Positions 35,690 through 44,960 of a stretch of 64,000 bases of DNA are shown piece by piece. Where the stretch lies: the NCBI GenBank assembly GCA_019744815.1, contig JAIEUA010000011.1:310001-374000 (forward strand), given 5' to 3'. Source of the DNA: Phycisphaerales bacterium. Its GTDB lineage: Bacteria; Planctomycetota; Phycisphaerae; Phycisphaerales; UBA1924. Numbering within the stretch: position 1 is the stretch's first letter; every line of letters starts with the position of its first letter. The translations under genes and the position numbers were made by a program. The notes under the pieces were generated by a model. The model did not search any database, was not told the DNA's origin, and was given only the letters and a program-made list of their open reading frames with translations.

Positions 35690-36829
35690 TCAGTCGAGCC
35701 AGTCCTTGTCCTTAAGCCGCTGCGGCACGTACTCCTCGGTCACATAGGAGATGTCTTTGGTGATCATGGCCTCGACTTCCATCTTGAAGCCGTTCTTCAA
35801 GAGGCCCGCGATCTCCTTCTGCCACTGCTTGTTCTCAGCGAACCAGGGATAGGCCGCGATCTCGTTGGCCCGCTTGATGTCGTTCTCGGTGAGCTCGATC
35901 TTCACGGCGTCGTCGAGCTCGCAAGCCTCAAAGTCCTTGGAGCGGATGCCGAGGAACTTGGCCTCGGGGATCGCGAGCCGCGACGACTCGAACGCGAGCG
36001 AGATCGAGCCCTGCTTGATCACGCTGTAGATGTAGTGTCCCCACGGGTCGCAATCGAGCACGCAGATGATCGGGAGCTTGAGTTCCTGGTTCAGCCTCTG
36101 CAGCAGCCGGCGACACCCGCGCGGCGGCTGGCCCGCGCCGTGGGTGAGGATGCAGTTGTTCTTCTCCCAGAACCGGTCCTCGTTGAAGCGGTTCCACACC
36201 GTGCCCTTCTCGACGTGCAGGACGAACTTGGCCTCACACTTCTTGAACTGGATCACGTCGGGTTCGACGATCGACGGCAGCGCGTAGCCGCCGCTGCCCA
36301 TGCGGCGGCAGTCGATGTCGTCGCCCTTGTCGGTAATCGTGATGTTGCCGACCATCGAGCCGCGGTTCTCGGCGAAGATGTGCAGCTCTTCGCGCAGAGC
36401 GCCGAGTGTCACCTCAAGGTCTTCGAGAATCGGGTCGCTCTCATCCTGAGCGTCGAAGGTGTTTTCCTTCGTTCCGGCGACGGTGTGCTTGGCCTTGTAG
36501 AACACACCGCGGAGGCTGCTGGTCTTCTCGGCGGCGATCAGGTCTTTGATCGTGCTGGCGTGCAGAAGCGTCTGCATGAACTGCTTGGCGGTCTTGAGAT
36601 CAAAGAGCGGGCGTTCGCTGGTGGCGTCGCCCATCTCGAGGATGCCGCGCTTCTTGTTCCAAGTGGTGTTGGACTTGGCGCGGGTCGGAATGTCGATCTT
36701 GGGCTCGCGCCCCGCGATGGTCTTCGAGCTCACCGTCTCGGCGAGATTGACGATCTTGCCCAGCGTACGGGCGTCGCGCTCTTTCAGCTTCGCTGAGGAC
36801 TTTGAGGGGGGCGTGGTCTTCTTCGCCAT
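35690..36829 (-). CDS. top6A: DNA topoisomerase VI subunit A (Spo11-like)
   Basis: 379 residues, the DNA-cutting subunit of a type IIB topoisomerase. The winged-helix domain has SSLRGVFYKAKHT, with the candidate catalytic tyrosine Y111. The Toprim domain supplies E207 (LHVEKGTVWNRF) and D259/D261 (CVLDCDPWGHYIYSV). The remainder (WFAENKQWQKEIAGLLKNG, EEYVPQRL) is typical of archaeal Top6A. The partner top6B is 0.9 kb away on the same strand. Topo VI is standard in archaea and sporadic in bacteria. Confidence 0.92.
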   Translation of the reverse strand: MAKKTTPPSKSSAKLKERDARTLGKIVNLAETVSSKTIAGREPKIDIPTRAKSNTTWNKKRGILEMGDATSERPLFDLKTAKQFMQTLLHASTIKDLIAAEKTSSLRGVFYKAKHTVAGTKENTFDAQDESDPILEDLEVTLGALREELHIFAENRGSMVGNITITDKGDDIDCRRMGSGGYALPSIVEPDVIQFKKCEAKFVLHVEKGTVWNRFNEDRFWEKNNCILTHGAGQPPRGCRRLLQRLNQELKLPIICVLDCDPWGHYIYSVIKQGSISLAFESSRLAIPEAKFLGIRSKDFEACELDDAVKIELTENDIKRANEIAAYPWFAENKQWQKEIAGLLKNGFKMEVEAMITKDISYVTEEYVPQRLKDKDWLD

Positions 36830-36942
36830 CGATCCGGCACTCCGTTGCCAAGTGGTTGGGAATCCAAGCCGATTGTACCGGCGAAGACTCGCCGCTTGCC
36901 GAGATCGGCAAAGATATCGCTCTTCGGAATCGACCGCTCACC

Positions 36943-37704
36943 ATGCTGCTCATCGACGCCTACAACGTGACGCACGCGCTCGCGGCACGGGGGCGATCCG
37001 CGCGTCGGGGCGAGGTTGGTGACCTCCTGTCGTTGCTCTCGGCCAGCCGCTACGCCAAACGCGAGGTCACGCTGGTGTGCGACGGCGGCCCGCGGCACCG
37101 CGATCCGATCGAACTCCAGCAGCTCGCGGGGCTGCTCGCGGGAGTCCAGACCCGGCGGGTGCTCTACGCCGGAGATGGGCGCGAGGCGGACGACCTCGTC
37201 GAGCAACTGCTCAAGGAGTCGAACCAGCCGCGGGCCATTTTGGTGGTCAGTTCCGATCGCCGGCTGCAGCAGGCCGCTGCGTTTCTGGGGGCGGGAACCA
37301 TTGGATCCAAGGAGTTTCTCGAACACCTGTACGCCGACATGCGGCGCAGCGAGGCGGCCCGATCTCGCCCGACGGACGGACTCGATTCGCTGACGCTCGA
37401 AGACTGGGAACGCTACTTCGGGCTGCTTCCGGGCCTCGGGCCGACACCCGGTTCGCTGGTCGACACGCCGGAGCGCACAGGCTCGAAGTCGCGTGTACCA
37501 ACTTCTGCCAGCGCTCGTTCCGCCTGCACTCGCGGCCCCCGACGCACCGCACCCAAGATCCCGGAACAACCCAACGCGTGGCTCGACGAGGCGCGGCGGA
37601 TCTGGGCCAGCCGGTTTGATCCGAAAGAGCTCGACATGGAGCAATGGCTGAAGAAGCACCCGCCGGGTTCGAGCCAAGGGCCCAATGCCGGTCGCAAGGG
37701 ATGA
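36943..37704 (+). CDS. NYN-domain (YacP-like) ribonuclease
   Basis: 253 residues. The N-terminal PIN/NYN domain starts MLLIDAYNVTHAL, with further acidic sites at LVCDGGPRH, DGREADDLV and VVSSDRRL, as in YacP/Rae1-like nucleases. The C-terminal half is low-complexity and basic. It is head-to-head with top6A (113-base gap) and convergent with top6B. A direct role with Topo VI is possible but not shown. Confidence 0.8.
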   Translation: MLLIDAYNVTHALAARGRSARRGEVGDLLSLLSASRYAKREVTLVCDGGPRHRDPIELQQLAGLLAGVQTRRVLYAGDGREADDLVEQLLKESNQPRAILVVSSDRRLQQAAAFLGAGTIGSKEFLEHLYADMRRSEAARSRPTDGLDSLTLEDWERYFGLLPGLGPTPGSLVDTPERTGSKSRVPTSASARSACTRGPRRTAPKIPEQPNAWLDEARRIWASRFDPKELDMEQWLKKHPPGSSQGPNAGRKG

Positions 37705-37721
37705 TCGAAAGCTCCATTCGT

Positions 37722-39989
37722 TCAGAACAAGCCCGGCTCGTCGACGCGCTCGAGCTTGCCGGTCTTGGGATTCAAACGCATCTTCGGCTTGGCTGGCTTG
37801 GCCGCGGGAGCCGGCTCGCTCTTGGACGCCGGCGTTTTCTTCGCAGGTGCCGCTTCGACCTGCTTCGACGGCTTTTGGTCCTTGCCTGTCTTTGCAGGAC
37901 TCGACGCGCCCTTCGGTTTCGCGGCCTTCTTGTCGCTCGTGTCTTTGAGCAGCCGGGGCTGCTCGTTATCCTCAAGTTTCTTGACGCGAGCGTCCACCTC
38001 GGCCGCGGCCTTGGCGGCAGCCGAAGCGGGCGACGCCAGATTCGCAAGGTTCGCCGCCTGCTCGACCACGATCACGCCTTCCTGATCGGCCGGGTCTTCG
38101 AGCTTGCGTCCCTCCTCGTCGAGCTTCAGGTCGGCGACGGCGGTGCGCTTGCGGGCCTGCTTCAGCAGGGCTTCGTAGAGAGGCTTCGCGTCCTCACCGG
38201 TGATCTCGCTGCAGGCTTTGGCGATCTCGCCGATGTAGCGCTCGAAGATGTCGCGGCGCTCGGCCTCGCGGCGCATCTTGAGCCGCTTGTTGAGGTACGA
38301 CCCGAGCTTGCGGCCGCACTCCATCAGCGCGAGCTTCATCTCCTTGCGGATTTCGTCGTAGTCGGCGATCGCTTCCTTGCTCTCGCTGGTGAACGGCACC
38401 CAGACGCTGGCCATGTGCAGCATGATCACCAGCGCTCCCACCGGCACCGCACCCCGCGGCTGCTGCAGGTCGTAGTTCCGCCAGTTGGTCTCGCTGACGG
38501 CACGGAAGCTCGAGCACGCGCTCTGCTGGAAGAGCAGCGGCACGCGGTTGGCGAAGCGGATCACGCGGGCGGGCTCGTCGCCGGGCAATTCGCCGCCGAA
38601 GGCAATCGCTGATTCGATGAGGAACGGACGACCGCGATACACGGCCGCCTCGCGGGAACTCGCCGCGTAGAACTCGGCGCGCACACCCTTGAACATGCCC
38701 TTGAGGAGCTGCTGCACGCCGATGGGCGCGAGGCAGTCGGTGGGCGGCGGCGGCAGCTTGGAGTCCTGCAGTTCCTTGAACAGTTTCTCCGCCGTCGCGT
38801 GATCAATGTCGGCGACCTTGGTGCGGCTCGTCTTTCCGATCTTCTCGCAGAACTGCCCGGCGCTCGCGCTGCTCACGCGGCTGAACTTGTCCTGCAGGAA
38901 GTTGTACAGCGTGTAACCGGGCTTCTCGATCTCGGCTTCTTTGAGCATCTGCAGCAGGATGCCCAGCTCGATGCCGCGGGGGTGCGGCATGATCTCTTTG
39001 GTCTCGGGCGGCAGCTCTTCGACCGCACGCGGATGGAGGATGACGCCGCCGGTCTCGGTGGTGACTTCGGGCTGGGCGGGCTTTGGAGCCTCGCCCTGCG
39101 CCTCTCCAGCTTCGATTGGCGCGGCGGTTGGCTTGCCGCGCTTCAGCAGCGGCACGTCTTCCTCTTCCTCGCTCACCTTGCTCGGCGGCACGAACGTGAT
39201 GCGTGCGTGCGGGTTGGCGATCGCGGTCAACTCCAGGAACTCGTCAACGCTGCCGCGGCCCTTCTGATACCGACCTTCGAGCTCGATGCTGACGCTGGTG
39301 CCGGTGACGTAGACATCCTGCGAGAGGAACTCGCCCTTGTCACCCAGCTCGCGCGTGCCGCTGGTGAGCTTCAGGAATCGCTCGGGCGGGAAGTCCTTGG
39401 TCTCGGAGTCCTCGGTGACCTCGGCGCGGTTGGTTTTGGTATTCATCGCCAGCTCGATGTGGTGAGCGGGCTGGTTGGCTTTGGGCTTGGTGTGGATCAC
39501 CATCGGCTTGCCGGTGGTGATGAGGCCGTACATGCCCGCGGCGGAGATGCCGATGCCCTGCTGCCCGCGGCTCATCTTGAGGCGGTGGAACTTGGAGCCA
39601 TACAGCAGACGCCCGAAGATGTTCTCGACCTGCTTGCGGACGATGCCGGGCCCGTTGTCGACCACGCTGACCCGATAGCGCGACTGCTTGGCCTCGCGGC
39701 CGCGGTCGGGCTGCAGGTCTTCGATGATCACCGTGATGTCGGGCAGGATGCCGGCCTCTTCGCAGGCGTCGAGCGAGTTGTCGACGGCCTCCTTGACCGT
39801 GGTGAGGAGCGCCTTGCGCGGGTTGTCGAACCCGAGCAGATGGCGGTTCTTGGCGAAGAACTCGGAAACCGAGATGTCGCGCTGACGCGCGGCCATCGAC
39901 TCGGCGGTGGCGCGAGGGGCTTTGCTCATAGTCTTCTTGGTTTGTTCAATCGATCCGGCTTCGGGATCGAGCAATGCGGCGTCTGACAT
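37722..39989 (-). CDS. top6B: DNA topoisomerase VI subunit B
   Basis: 755 residues, the ATPase subunit of topo VI. GHKL motifs: E67/N71 in TTVKEAVDNSLDAC, the Mg/ATP site VVDNGPGI (109-116) and RGQQGIGISAAGMYG (141-155). The transducer includes RPFLIESAIAFGGEL. The last about 120 residues are a Lys/Ala/Pro-rich low-complexity tail. With Top6A it relaxes and decatenates DNA. A second start at 39929 is possible. Confidence 0.93.
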   Translation of the reverse strand: MSDAALLDPEAGSIEQTKKTMSKAPRATAESMAARQRDISVSEFFAKNRHLLGFDNPRKALLTTVKEAVDNSLDACEEAGILPDITVIIEDLQPDRGREAKQSRYRVSVVDNGPGIVRKQVENIFGRLLYGSKFHRLKMSRGQQGIGISAAGMYGLITTGKPMVIHTKPKANQPAHHIELAMNTKTNRAEVTEDSETKDFPPERFLKLTSGTRELGDKGEFLSQDVYVTGTSVSIELEGRYQKGRGSVDEFLELTAIANPHARITFVPPSKVSEEEEDVPLLKRGKPTAAPIEAGEAQGEAPKPAQPEVTTETGGVILHPRAVEELPPETKEIMPHPRGIELGILLQMLKEAEIEKPGYTLYNFLQDKFSRVSSASAGQFCEKIGKTSRTKVADIDHATAEKLFKELQDSKLPPPPTDCLAPIGVQQLLKGMFKGVRAEFYAASSREAAVYRGRPFLIESAIAFGGELPGDEPARVIRFANRVPLLFQQSACSSFRAVSETNWRNYDLQQPRGAVPVGALVIMLHMASVWVPFTSESKEAIADYDEIRKEMKLALMECGRKLGSYLNKRLKMRREAERRDIFERYIGEIAKACSEITGEDAKPLYEALLKQARKRTAVADLKLDEEGRKLEDPADQEGVIVVEQAANLANLASPASAAAKAAAEVDARVKKLEDNEQPRLLKDTSDKKAAKPKGASSPAKTGKDQKPSKQVEAAPAKKTPASKSEPAPAAKPAKPKMRLNPKTGKLERVDEPGLF

Positions 39990-40065
39990 CGCGGCCCTCC
40001 GTGGCTGCGGGTGCGTTGGCTCGATGATAGCGAGCGGAGCCCTTGTGTTCCGGCCTGTTTGTGGC

Positions 40066-40899
40066 CTATTTCCGCAGCGACTTTCCGCCGGTCGCGTGCT
40101 CCTTCAGCCACGACTCGATGTGCTGGATGCGGTTGCCGGGGTCGGGGTGCGTGCTCATGAACTCCGGCTGACCCGACCCGCCCGAGGCCTCGCGAAGGAT
40201 CTCCATCACCCGGATCATCGAACGCGGGTCGTAGCCCGCCGCAAGCATGAACCGCAAACCCAACGCGTCGGCCTCGAGTTCGTCGTCCCGTCCGTACTTC
40301 ATGTTGATCATGTTGCCGACCATGCTGGCGATCGCAGCCGTCTGCCGCTGACCCGCCACCGTATCCGACCCCGCGACGCCCACGGCGGTGACCAGCCCCT
40401 GGGTGAGCTGGGCCTTGGCGATCTGAGCCGCGGAGTGGCGGGCGAGCACATGGCCGGTCTCGTGACCCAGCACCCCCGCCAACTGGCCCTCGGTCTCGAG
40501 CCGCGTGAGCAGGGCCTCGGTGATGAAGATCTGCCCGCCCGGAAGCGCGAAGGCGTTCACCGTTTTGCGATCGGCGAGAAGGTGGTACTCGAACGGGTAC
40601 GGCGTTGCCTCGGGAGGCAGCCCCCGCACGATCTCGGACCCCACGGACTTCACGAGTTGCGTGGCCCCGCGGTCGGCGGACAGGCCGCCGAACTGCTGAG
40701 CCATCTGCGGCGCGGACTGCATCCCGAGCGAGACTTCCTGCTCGGGCGTGAGCGCGATGTGCTGGGTCTTGCCAGTAACCGGATTGGTCGAGGTGTTGGC
40801 GATGTAGCCGACGAGCGCGATGACCGCGAACACCGCCGCGATGATGAGCCGCGGCGGGACGCGAAATCCCGGACGTCCATCGGACGAGTCGTAGGGCAT
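40066..40899 (-). CDS. M48-family metalloprotease
   Basis: 277 residues with one N-terminal helix (PPRLIIAAVFAVIALVGYIA) and a periplasmic-type zinc protease domain: HETGHVLARH as the metal site, EADALGLRFML giving the third ligand, and FMSTHPDPGNRIQHIESWL near the end. Resembles YcaL/LoiP-type M48 proteins involved in envelope quality control. Start 40899 has GGAGGTG. The role is inferred. Confidence 0.88.
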   Translation of the reverse strand: MPYDSSDGRPGFRVPPRLIIAAVFAVIALVGYIANTSTNPVTGKTQHIALTPEQEVSLGMQSAPQMAQQFGGLSADRGATQLVKSVGSEIVRGLPPEATPYPFEYHLLADRKTVNAFALPGGQIFITEALLTRLETEGQLAGVLGHETGHVLARHSAAQIAKAQLTQGLVTAVGVAGSDTVAGQRQTAAIASMVGNMINMKYGRDDELEADALGLRFMLAAGYDPRSMIRVMEILREASGGSGQPEFMSTHPDPGNRIQHIESWLKEHATGGKSLRK

Positions 40900-40967
40900 G
40901 GGCACCTCCGACCGGAGGCTATCAGGCACCGCAAGCCCGACGCGTTGCGGAGTGTCGAAGCGGCTGC

Positions 40968-42641
40968 TCAGTCATCCACACGCCGCATGAGCTTCTTCAA
41001 GACCGGAGTCAAGATCAGGATGACCACACCCGCGCCGATCGAGCTGGCGACAAAGAGGAAGAAGAAGTCGGCCTGAATGGTTCCTGTGCCCTGGCTGAAG
41101 TTCCACGGCAGCTTGAGCTCACCCTTCTCGATCTTCTCAACCTGGGCCGCGATCAGGCCGCCGCCGAGATTGGCGATGAACGACGAAATGAACCAGATGC
41201 CCATGAGCAGCGACACGAAGCGGACGGGAGCGGCCTTGGTCACGTACGACAGGCCCGTGGGCGACAGGCAGAGCTCGCCCATGGTGTGCATGAAATAGGC
41301 ACCGAGGATGAAGAACACGGCGGCCTTCTTGACGACCGCAGAAGGATCATCCGCAGTTCCAATTTTGAGGGTCGTAGCACCCACCACAAGCAATCCGAAG
41401 CCCAGTCCGAGCAGGATGAGGCCGAACGCGATCTTCACCGGCTGGCTTGGGTTCATTCCTCTCCTGCCGAGCGCGGTCCAAATGACCGCGAAGATCGGCG
41501 CGAAGATGAAGATCAGGAACGGGTTCACCGACTGAAACCAGGTCGTCCGAAGCTCCGTGCCGAACAATGTGGTGTCGGTGTACCGATCGGTGAAGAGCGT
41601 CATGCTCGAGCCAGCCTGCTCGAACGCGATCCAGAAGAAGGCGTTAAAGAACATGAAGATGAAGATCGAGGCCACTGGACCGCGATCTTCACGACGTTGC
41701 ACGGCAACGAACCAGCACGCAAGCCCAAACACAACCACGCCGATGGCGCCCGCAACGGTCGGCGTCAGGAGCCCGCCGACTTGGCCCACGAGACCAACGT
41801 GGTACGCCACGCCGAAGAGGGCGGAGAGCACCAATCCGGCGATCAGGAACGTGATGGCGATCGACGTGGACTTGGCGCTGCTCTGGCGCGGCAGATCGGG
41901 CCGAGAAGGCTCGACTTCACCGACGCCCTTGAGGAACATGGGTCTGCAGATGAGGTACAGCCCAAGCCCCAACCCCATGCCGACGGCAGCGGATCCGAAG
42001 CCCCAGTGCCAGCCGACCGTCTCGCCCAGGGTGCCGCAGACGAAGGCGCACAGGAACGCCCCCATGTTGATGCCCATGTAGAAGATGCTGAACGCGCCGT
42101 CGCGGCGGGGATCGCCCGGGGCGTAGAGCTGCCCGACCATGACCGAAACGCTGGGCTTGAAGTGACCGGTGCCCAGCACAATCAACGCGAGGCCGCCGAG
42201 GAAGATCGTCATCGACATCTCGGTGCCGTGGAACGCGCCGAGGCCGCTGACCGCGAGCGCGATGTGCCCGGCCATGATGAGCAGGCCACCGACGACCATC
42301 GAGCGGTGGGTGCCGATCATCTTGTCGGCGACGATGCCGCCGAGGACGGGGAGCAGATATGCGAGACCGGTGTACCAGCCATAGAGCGTGTTGGCGTCCT
42401 TGTCGGACCACCCGGGGCCGGGGTTGAAGCCCTCCGGCGCGCCCGCGGGCGGCTTTCGCATGCCCGTGAGCGGGCTCGTCAAATAGAGCACCAAGAGGGC
42501 ACGCATGCCGTAGTAGCTGAACCGCTCCCACATCTCGACCAAGAAGAGCAGGAAAAGACCCACCGGATGGCCAAGAAATGTCGCGGCGTTGTCTCCTGCG
42601 ACGGGCGATGTGGAAGCAGACAGCGGTGTTGGTGTGGACAT
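40968..42641 (-). CDS. POT-family (peptide) proton symporter
   Basis: 557 residues with 12-14 spans. The N-terminal LVEMWERFSYYGMRALLVLY and FYMGINMGAFL, plus GELCLSPTGLSYVTKAAP late in the protein, are POT/DtpT hallmarks. Probably imports di- and tripeptides with protons. It is divergent from the S9 peptidase, which may digest the same peptides. Confidence 0.9.
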   Translation of the reverse strand: MSTPTPLSASTSPVAGDNAATFLGHPVGLFLLFLVEMWERFSYYGMRALLVLYLTSPLTGMRKPPAGAPEGFNPGPGWSDKDANTLYGWYTGLAYLLPVLGGIVADKMIGTHRSMVVGGLLIMAGHIALAVSGLGAFHGTEMSMTIFLGGLALIVLGTGHFKPSVSVMVGQLYAPGDPRRDGAFSIFYMGINMGAFLCAFVCGTLGETVGWHWGFGSAAVGMGLGLGLYLICRPMFLKGVGEVEPSRPDLPRQSSAKSTSIAITFLIAGLVLSALFGVAYHVGLVGQVGGLLTPTVAGAIGVVVFGLACWFVAVQRREDRGPVASIFIFMFFNAFFWIAFEQAGSSMTLFTDRYTDTTLFGTELRTTWFQSVNPFLIFIFAPIFAVIWTALGRRGMNPSQPVKIAFGLILLGLGFGLLVVGATTLKIGTADDPSAVVKKAAVFFILGAYFMHTMGELCLSPTGLSYVTKAAPVRFVSLLMGIWFISSFIANLGGGLIAAQVEKIEKGELKLPWNFSQGTGTIQADFFFLFVASSIGAGVVILILTPVLKKLMRRVDD

Positions 42642-42861
42642 GCAGTGACTCGATGGTCGTGAAACCGAACGCGTCGTTGACGAACGTGACGCCCCGCCTC
42701 GCCCCGGAGAGTACGGCCCGAGCGGAATCGGACCAGCAGGGAAGATATCGAGTTCCTGCCGACTCCGCCACCACTTCTTGGTTCTTCCAATGAAAGTCGA
42801 ATCTTGTATGATGCCGCGGCGGGGATTCTCGAATCCGCGCCCATCGAACGGAGAACCACGA

Positions 42862-44832
42862 ATGAGCGTCCGAACCAAAGCCTTCCACACCCTCGCAGTC
42901 GCGGTGCTGGCGCTTCCCGCCTTCGCCGGCCAGCCGAACCCTTCTGATCCTTCGAAGCTCGAACGCTTCTTCAAGATCCGCACGCCCGGAGCGGCGACCG
43001 TCGCGCCCGACGGGACGCTCTATGTCCGCGACTGGCCCGACGGCATCTTCCAGCTCTATCGCGTCGAGGGCGACGCCGCCAGACCCGGTGCGAAGACCAC
43101 CAAGCTGACCAGCTACGCCGATGGTCTCTCTGGCTACTCGCTCTCGCCCGACGGCAAGAAGATCCTACTGCTCCACGCCGTCGGCGGCAACGAGAACACC
43201 CAGATCTCGCTCCTCGATCCGACCGCCAACAACGGAGCCGGCAGGATCGTGACCGTCTGCAGCAACGCCAAGGTGCAGCACGCGGTCAATTTTTGGTTCG
43301 ATGACTCCAACGGATTCGTCTACACCGCCAACGACGAGAGCCCCAACGATTTCCATATCTATCGCTTCGACTTCGACAGCGATCCCTTCGATGGCACCCC
43401 CGGCAAGGCCACCAAGTTGCTCGCCAAGCCAGGCTCGTGGAGCGCGGTGGACATCACCGGCGACGGCACTCGCGTGCTCGTCGGGCAGTACCGCTCGATC
43501 TCGGACACCTCGATGTTCGAGCTCAACACCAAGACCGGCGAACTGACTGACTTCACCCCCAAGAGCAGCGACAGCCCGACTGTTTCCGCTCAGCCGATCG
43601 CGTACCTGCCCGGCGAAAGCCAGTTCCTCTACGGCTGCGACGTCGAGGGCGGGCGCCCCAAGCTCTTCGTCCGCGACCTCAAGACCGGCCAGGTCACCAA
43701 ACCCTTGAGCGAACTCGAGACCTTCGAGATTGACGGCGCAAGCGTGAACCAGGAACGCACGCTCTTGGGCGTGGGCGTCAATGAGGACGGCTACGGCACG
43801 CCGTATCTCTATCGTCTGCCCGGCTTCGAGAAGATCGCCATGCCCGCGATCGACAAGGGCGTCGCCTCCATCGCTGGCATCCGCGGCAACCGCGTGATCT
43901 ACTCGATGAGCAACGCTCGCGTTCCCGGCCTCGCGTTCCGCTTCGACGTCGCCGCCGATGGCAAGTCCACCACCGCCCCGCAGCAGATCACCTTCGCCGA
44001 CGACCAGGGCATCGACCTCAACGCCTTCACGCTGCCCAAGCTCATCAAGTACAAGTCGTTCGACGGCACCGAGATCCCCGCGTTCGTCTTCTTGCCCGCC
44101 GACTACAAGGAAGGCACCCAGATCCCCTTCCTCATCAACTACCACGGCGGCCCCGAAGGCCAGAGCCGCCCGGGCTTCACCGCCCAGGTGCAGTACCTGC
44201 TCAGCGAAGGCTTCGGCGTGATGTTCCCGAACGTCCGCGGCTCGACCGGATACGGCCGCGCGTTCCACATGATGGACGATTACAAGAAGCGTTGGGACAG
44301 CGTGAAGGACGGCGTGGATGCCGCGGAATGGCTGGTCGCGAACAAGTACTCCAAGCCGGGCATGATCTCGACTTGGGGCGGCTCCTACGGCGGGTACATG
44401 TCCGTGGCCTGCGTGGTCGAAGACCAAATGCGGGTCGAGGCCGGCAAGCGTGCCGAACGACTCTTCGGTGCCGGCATCAACATCGTCGGTGTGGTGAACC
44501 TCAAGACCTTCCTCGAGAAGACCTCGGGCTACCGCCGCAAGCTCCGCGAAGCCGAGTACGGCCCGCTGAGCGATCCTGAGTTCCTCGCCAGCGCGTCGCC
44601 GATGACCCACATCGACAAGATCAAGATCCCGATGTTCATCGCCCACGGCTTCAACGACCCGCGCGTGCCGGTCGAGGAAGCGATGCAGCTCGCGATCGCG
44701 CTCAAGGACAAGGGCAACCAGCCGCAGGTCTTCATCGCCCCCGACGAGGGCCACGGCTTCCAGAAGCTCGACAACCGCCTCTACTTCGCCCAGCGCATGG
44801 TCGCGTTCCTGAAGCAGACCATCGCGAAGTAA
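42862..44832 (+). CDS. Secreted S9-family prolyl oligopeptidase-like peptidase
   Basis: 656 residues with a signal peptide (MSVRTKAFHTLAVAVLALPA). A beta-propeller-like N-terminal part leads to the alpha/beta hydrolase domain: S508 in WGGSYGGYM, D599 in HGFNDPRVP and H631 in DEGHGF form the triad. Start 42862 has GGAGAA. Likely cuts short peptides outside the cytoplasm; the divergent POT transporter may take up the products. Confidence 0.9.
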   Translation: MSVRTKAFHTLAVAVLALPAFAGQPNPSDPSKLERFFKIRTPGAATVAPDGTLYVRDWPDGIFQLYRVEGDAARPGAKTTKLTSYADGLSGYSLSPDGKKILLLHAVGGNENTQISLLDPTANNGAGRIVTVCSNAKVQHAVNFWFDDSNGFVYTANDESPNDFHIYRFDFDSDPFDGTPGKATKLLAKPGSWSAVDITGDGTRVLVGQYRSISDTSMFELNTKTGELTDFTPKSSDSPTVSAQPIAYLPGESQFLYGCDVEGGRPKLFVRDLKTGQVTKPLSELETFEIDGASVNQERTLLGVGVNEDGYGTPYLYRLPGFEKIAMPAIDKGVASIAGIRGNRVIYSMSNARVPGLAFRFDVAADGKSTTAPQQITFADDQGIDLNAFTLPKLIKYKSFDGTEIPAFVFLPADYKEGTQIPFLINYHGGPEGQSRPGFTAQVQYLLSEGFGVMFPNVRGSTGYGRAFHMMDDYKKRWDSVKDGVDAAEWLVANKYSKPGMISTWGGSYGGYMSVACVVEDQMRVEAGKRAERLFGAGINIVGVVNLKTFLEKTSGYRRKLREAEYGPLSDPEFLASASPMTHIDKIKIPMFIAHGFNDPRVPVEEAMQLAIALKDKGNQPQVFIAPDEGHGFQKLDNRLYFAQRMVAFLKQTIAK

Positions 44833-44866
44833 CTCTCGCGACGGGGGCGGGGCCACATGGACGGGG

Positions 44867-44887
44867 GCGGGGCCTTCCAGGCCCCGC
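44867..44887. repeat. TCC-loop hairpin unit downstream of the S9 peptidase
   Basis: GCGGGGCCT, TCC, AGGCCCCGC: 9-bp perfect arms. It matches the loop seen in the hairpins near ndk and mreB. Confidence 0.7.
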
Positions 44888-44911
44888 CGCCTCTCACCAC
44901 AAAAACGAAAA

Positions 44912-44940
44912 GGCCCGCACACCCATGTGCGGGCCTCTTT
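44912..44940. terminator. Bidirectional terminator
   Basis: A 10-bp perfect stem (GGCCCGCACA and TGTGCGGGCC) with loop CCCA. TCTTT follows on plus and TTTTCGTTTTTG on minus, so it can serve both convergent genes (the S9 peptidase and the PEP-CTERM protein). Confidence 0.85.
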
Positions 44941-44960
44941 CATTTCCATTGAAGCAAGTC

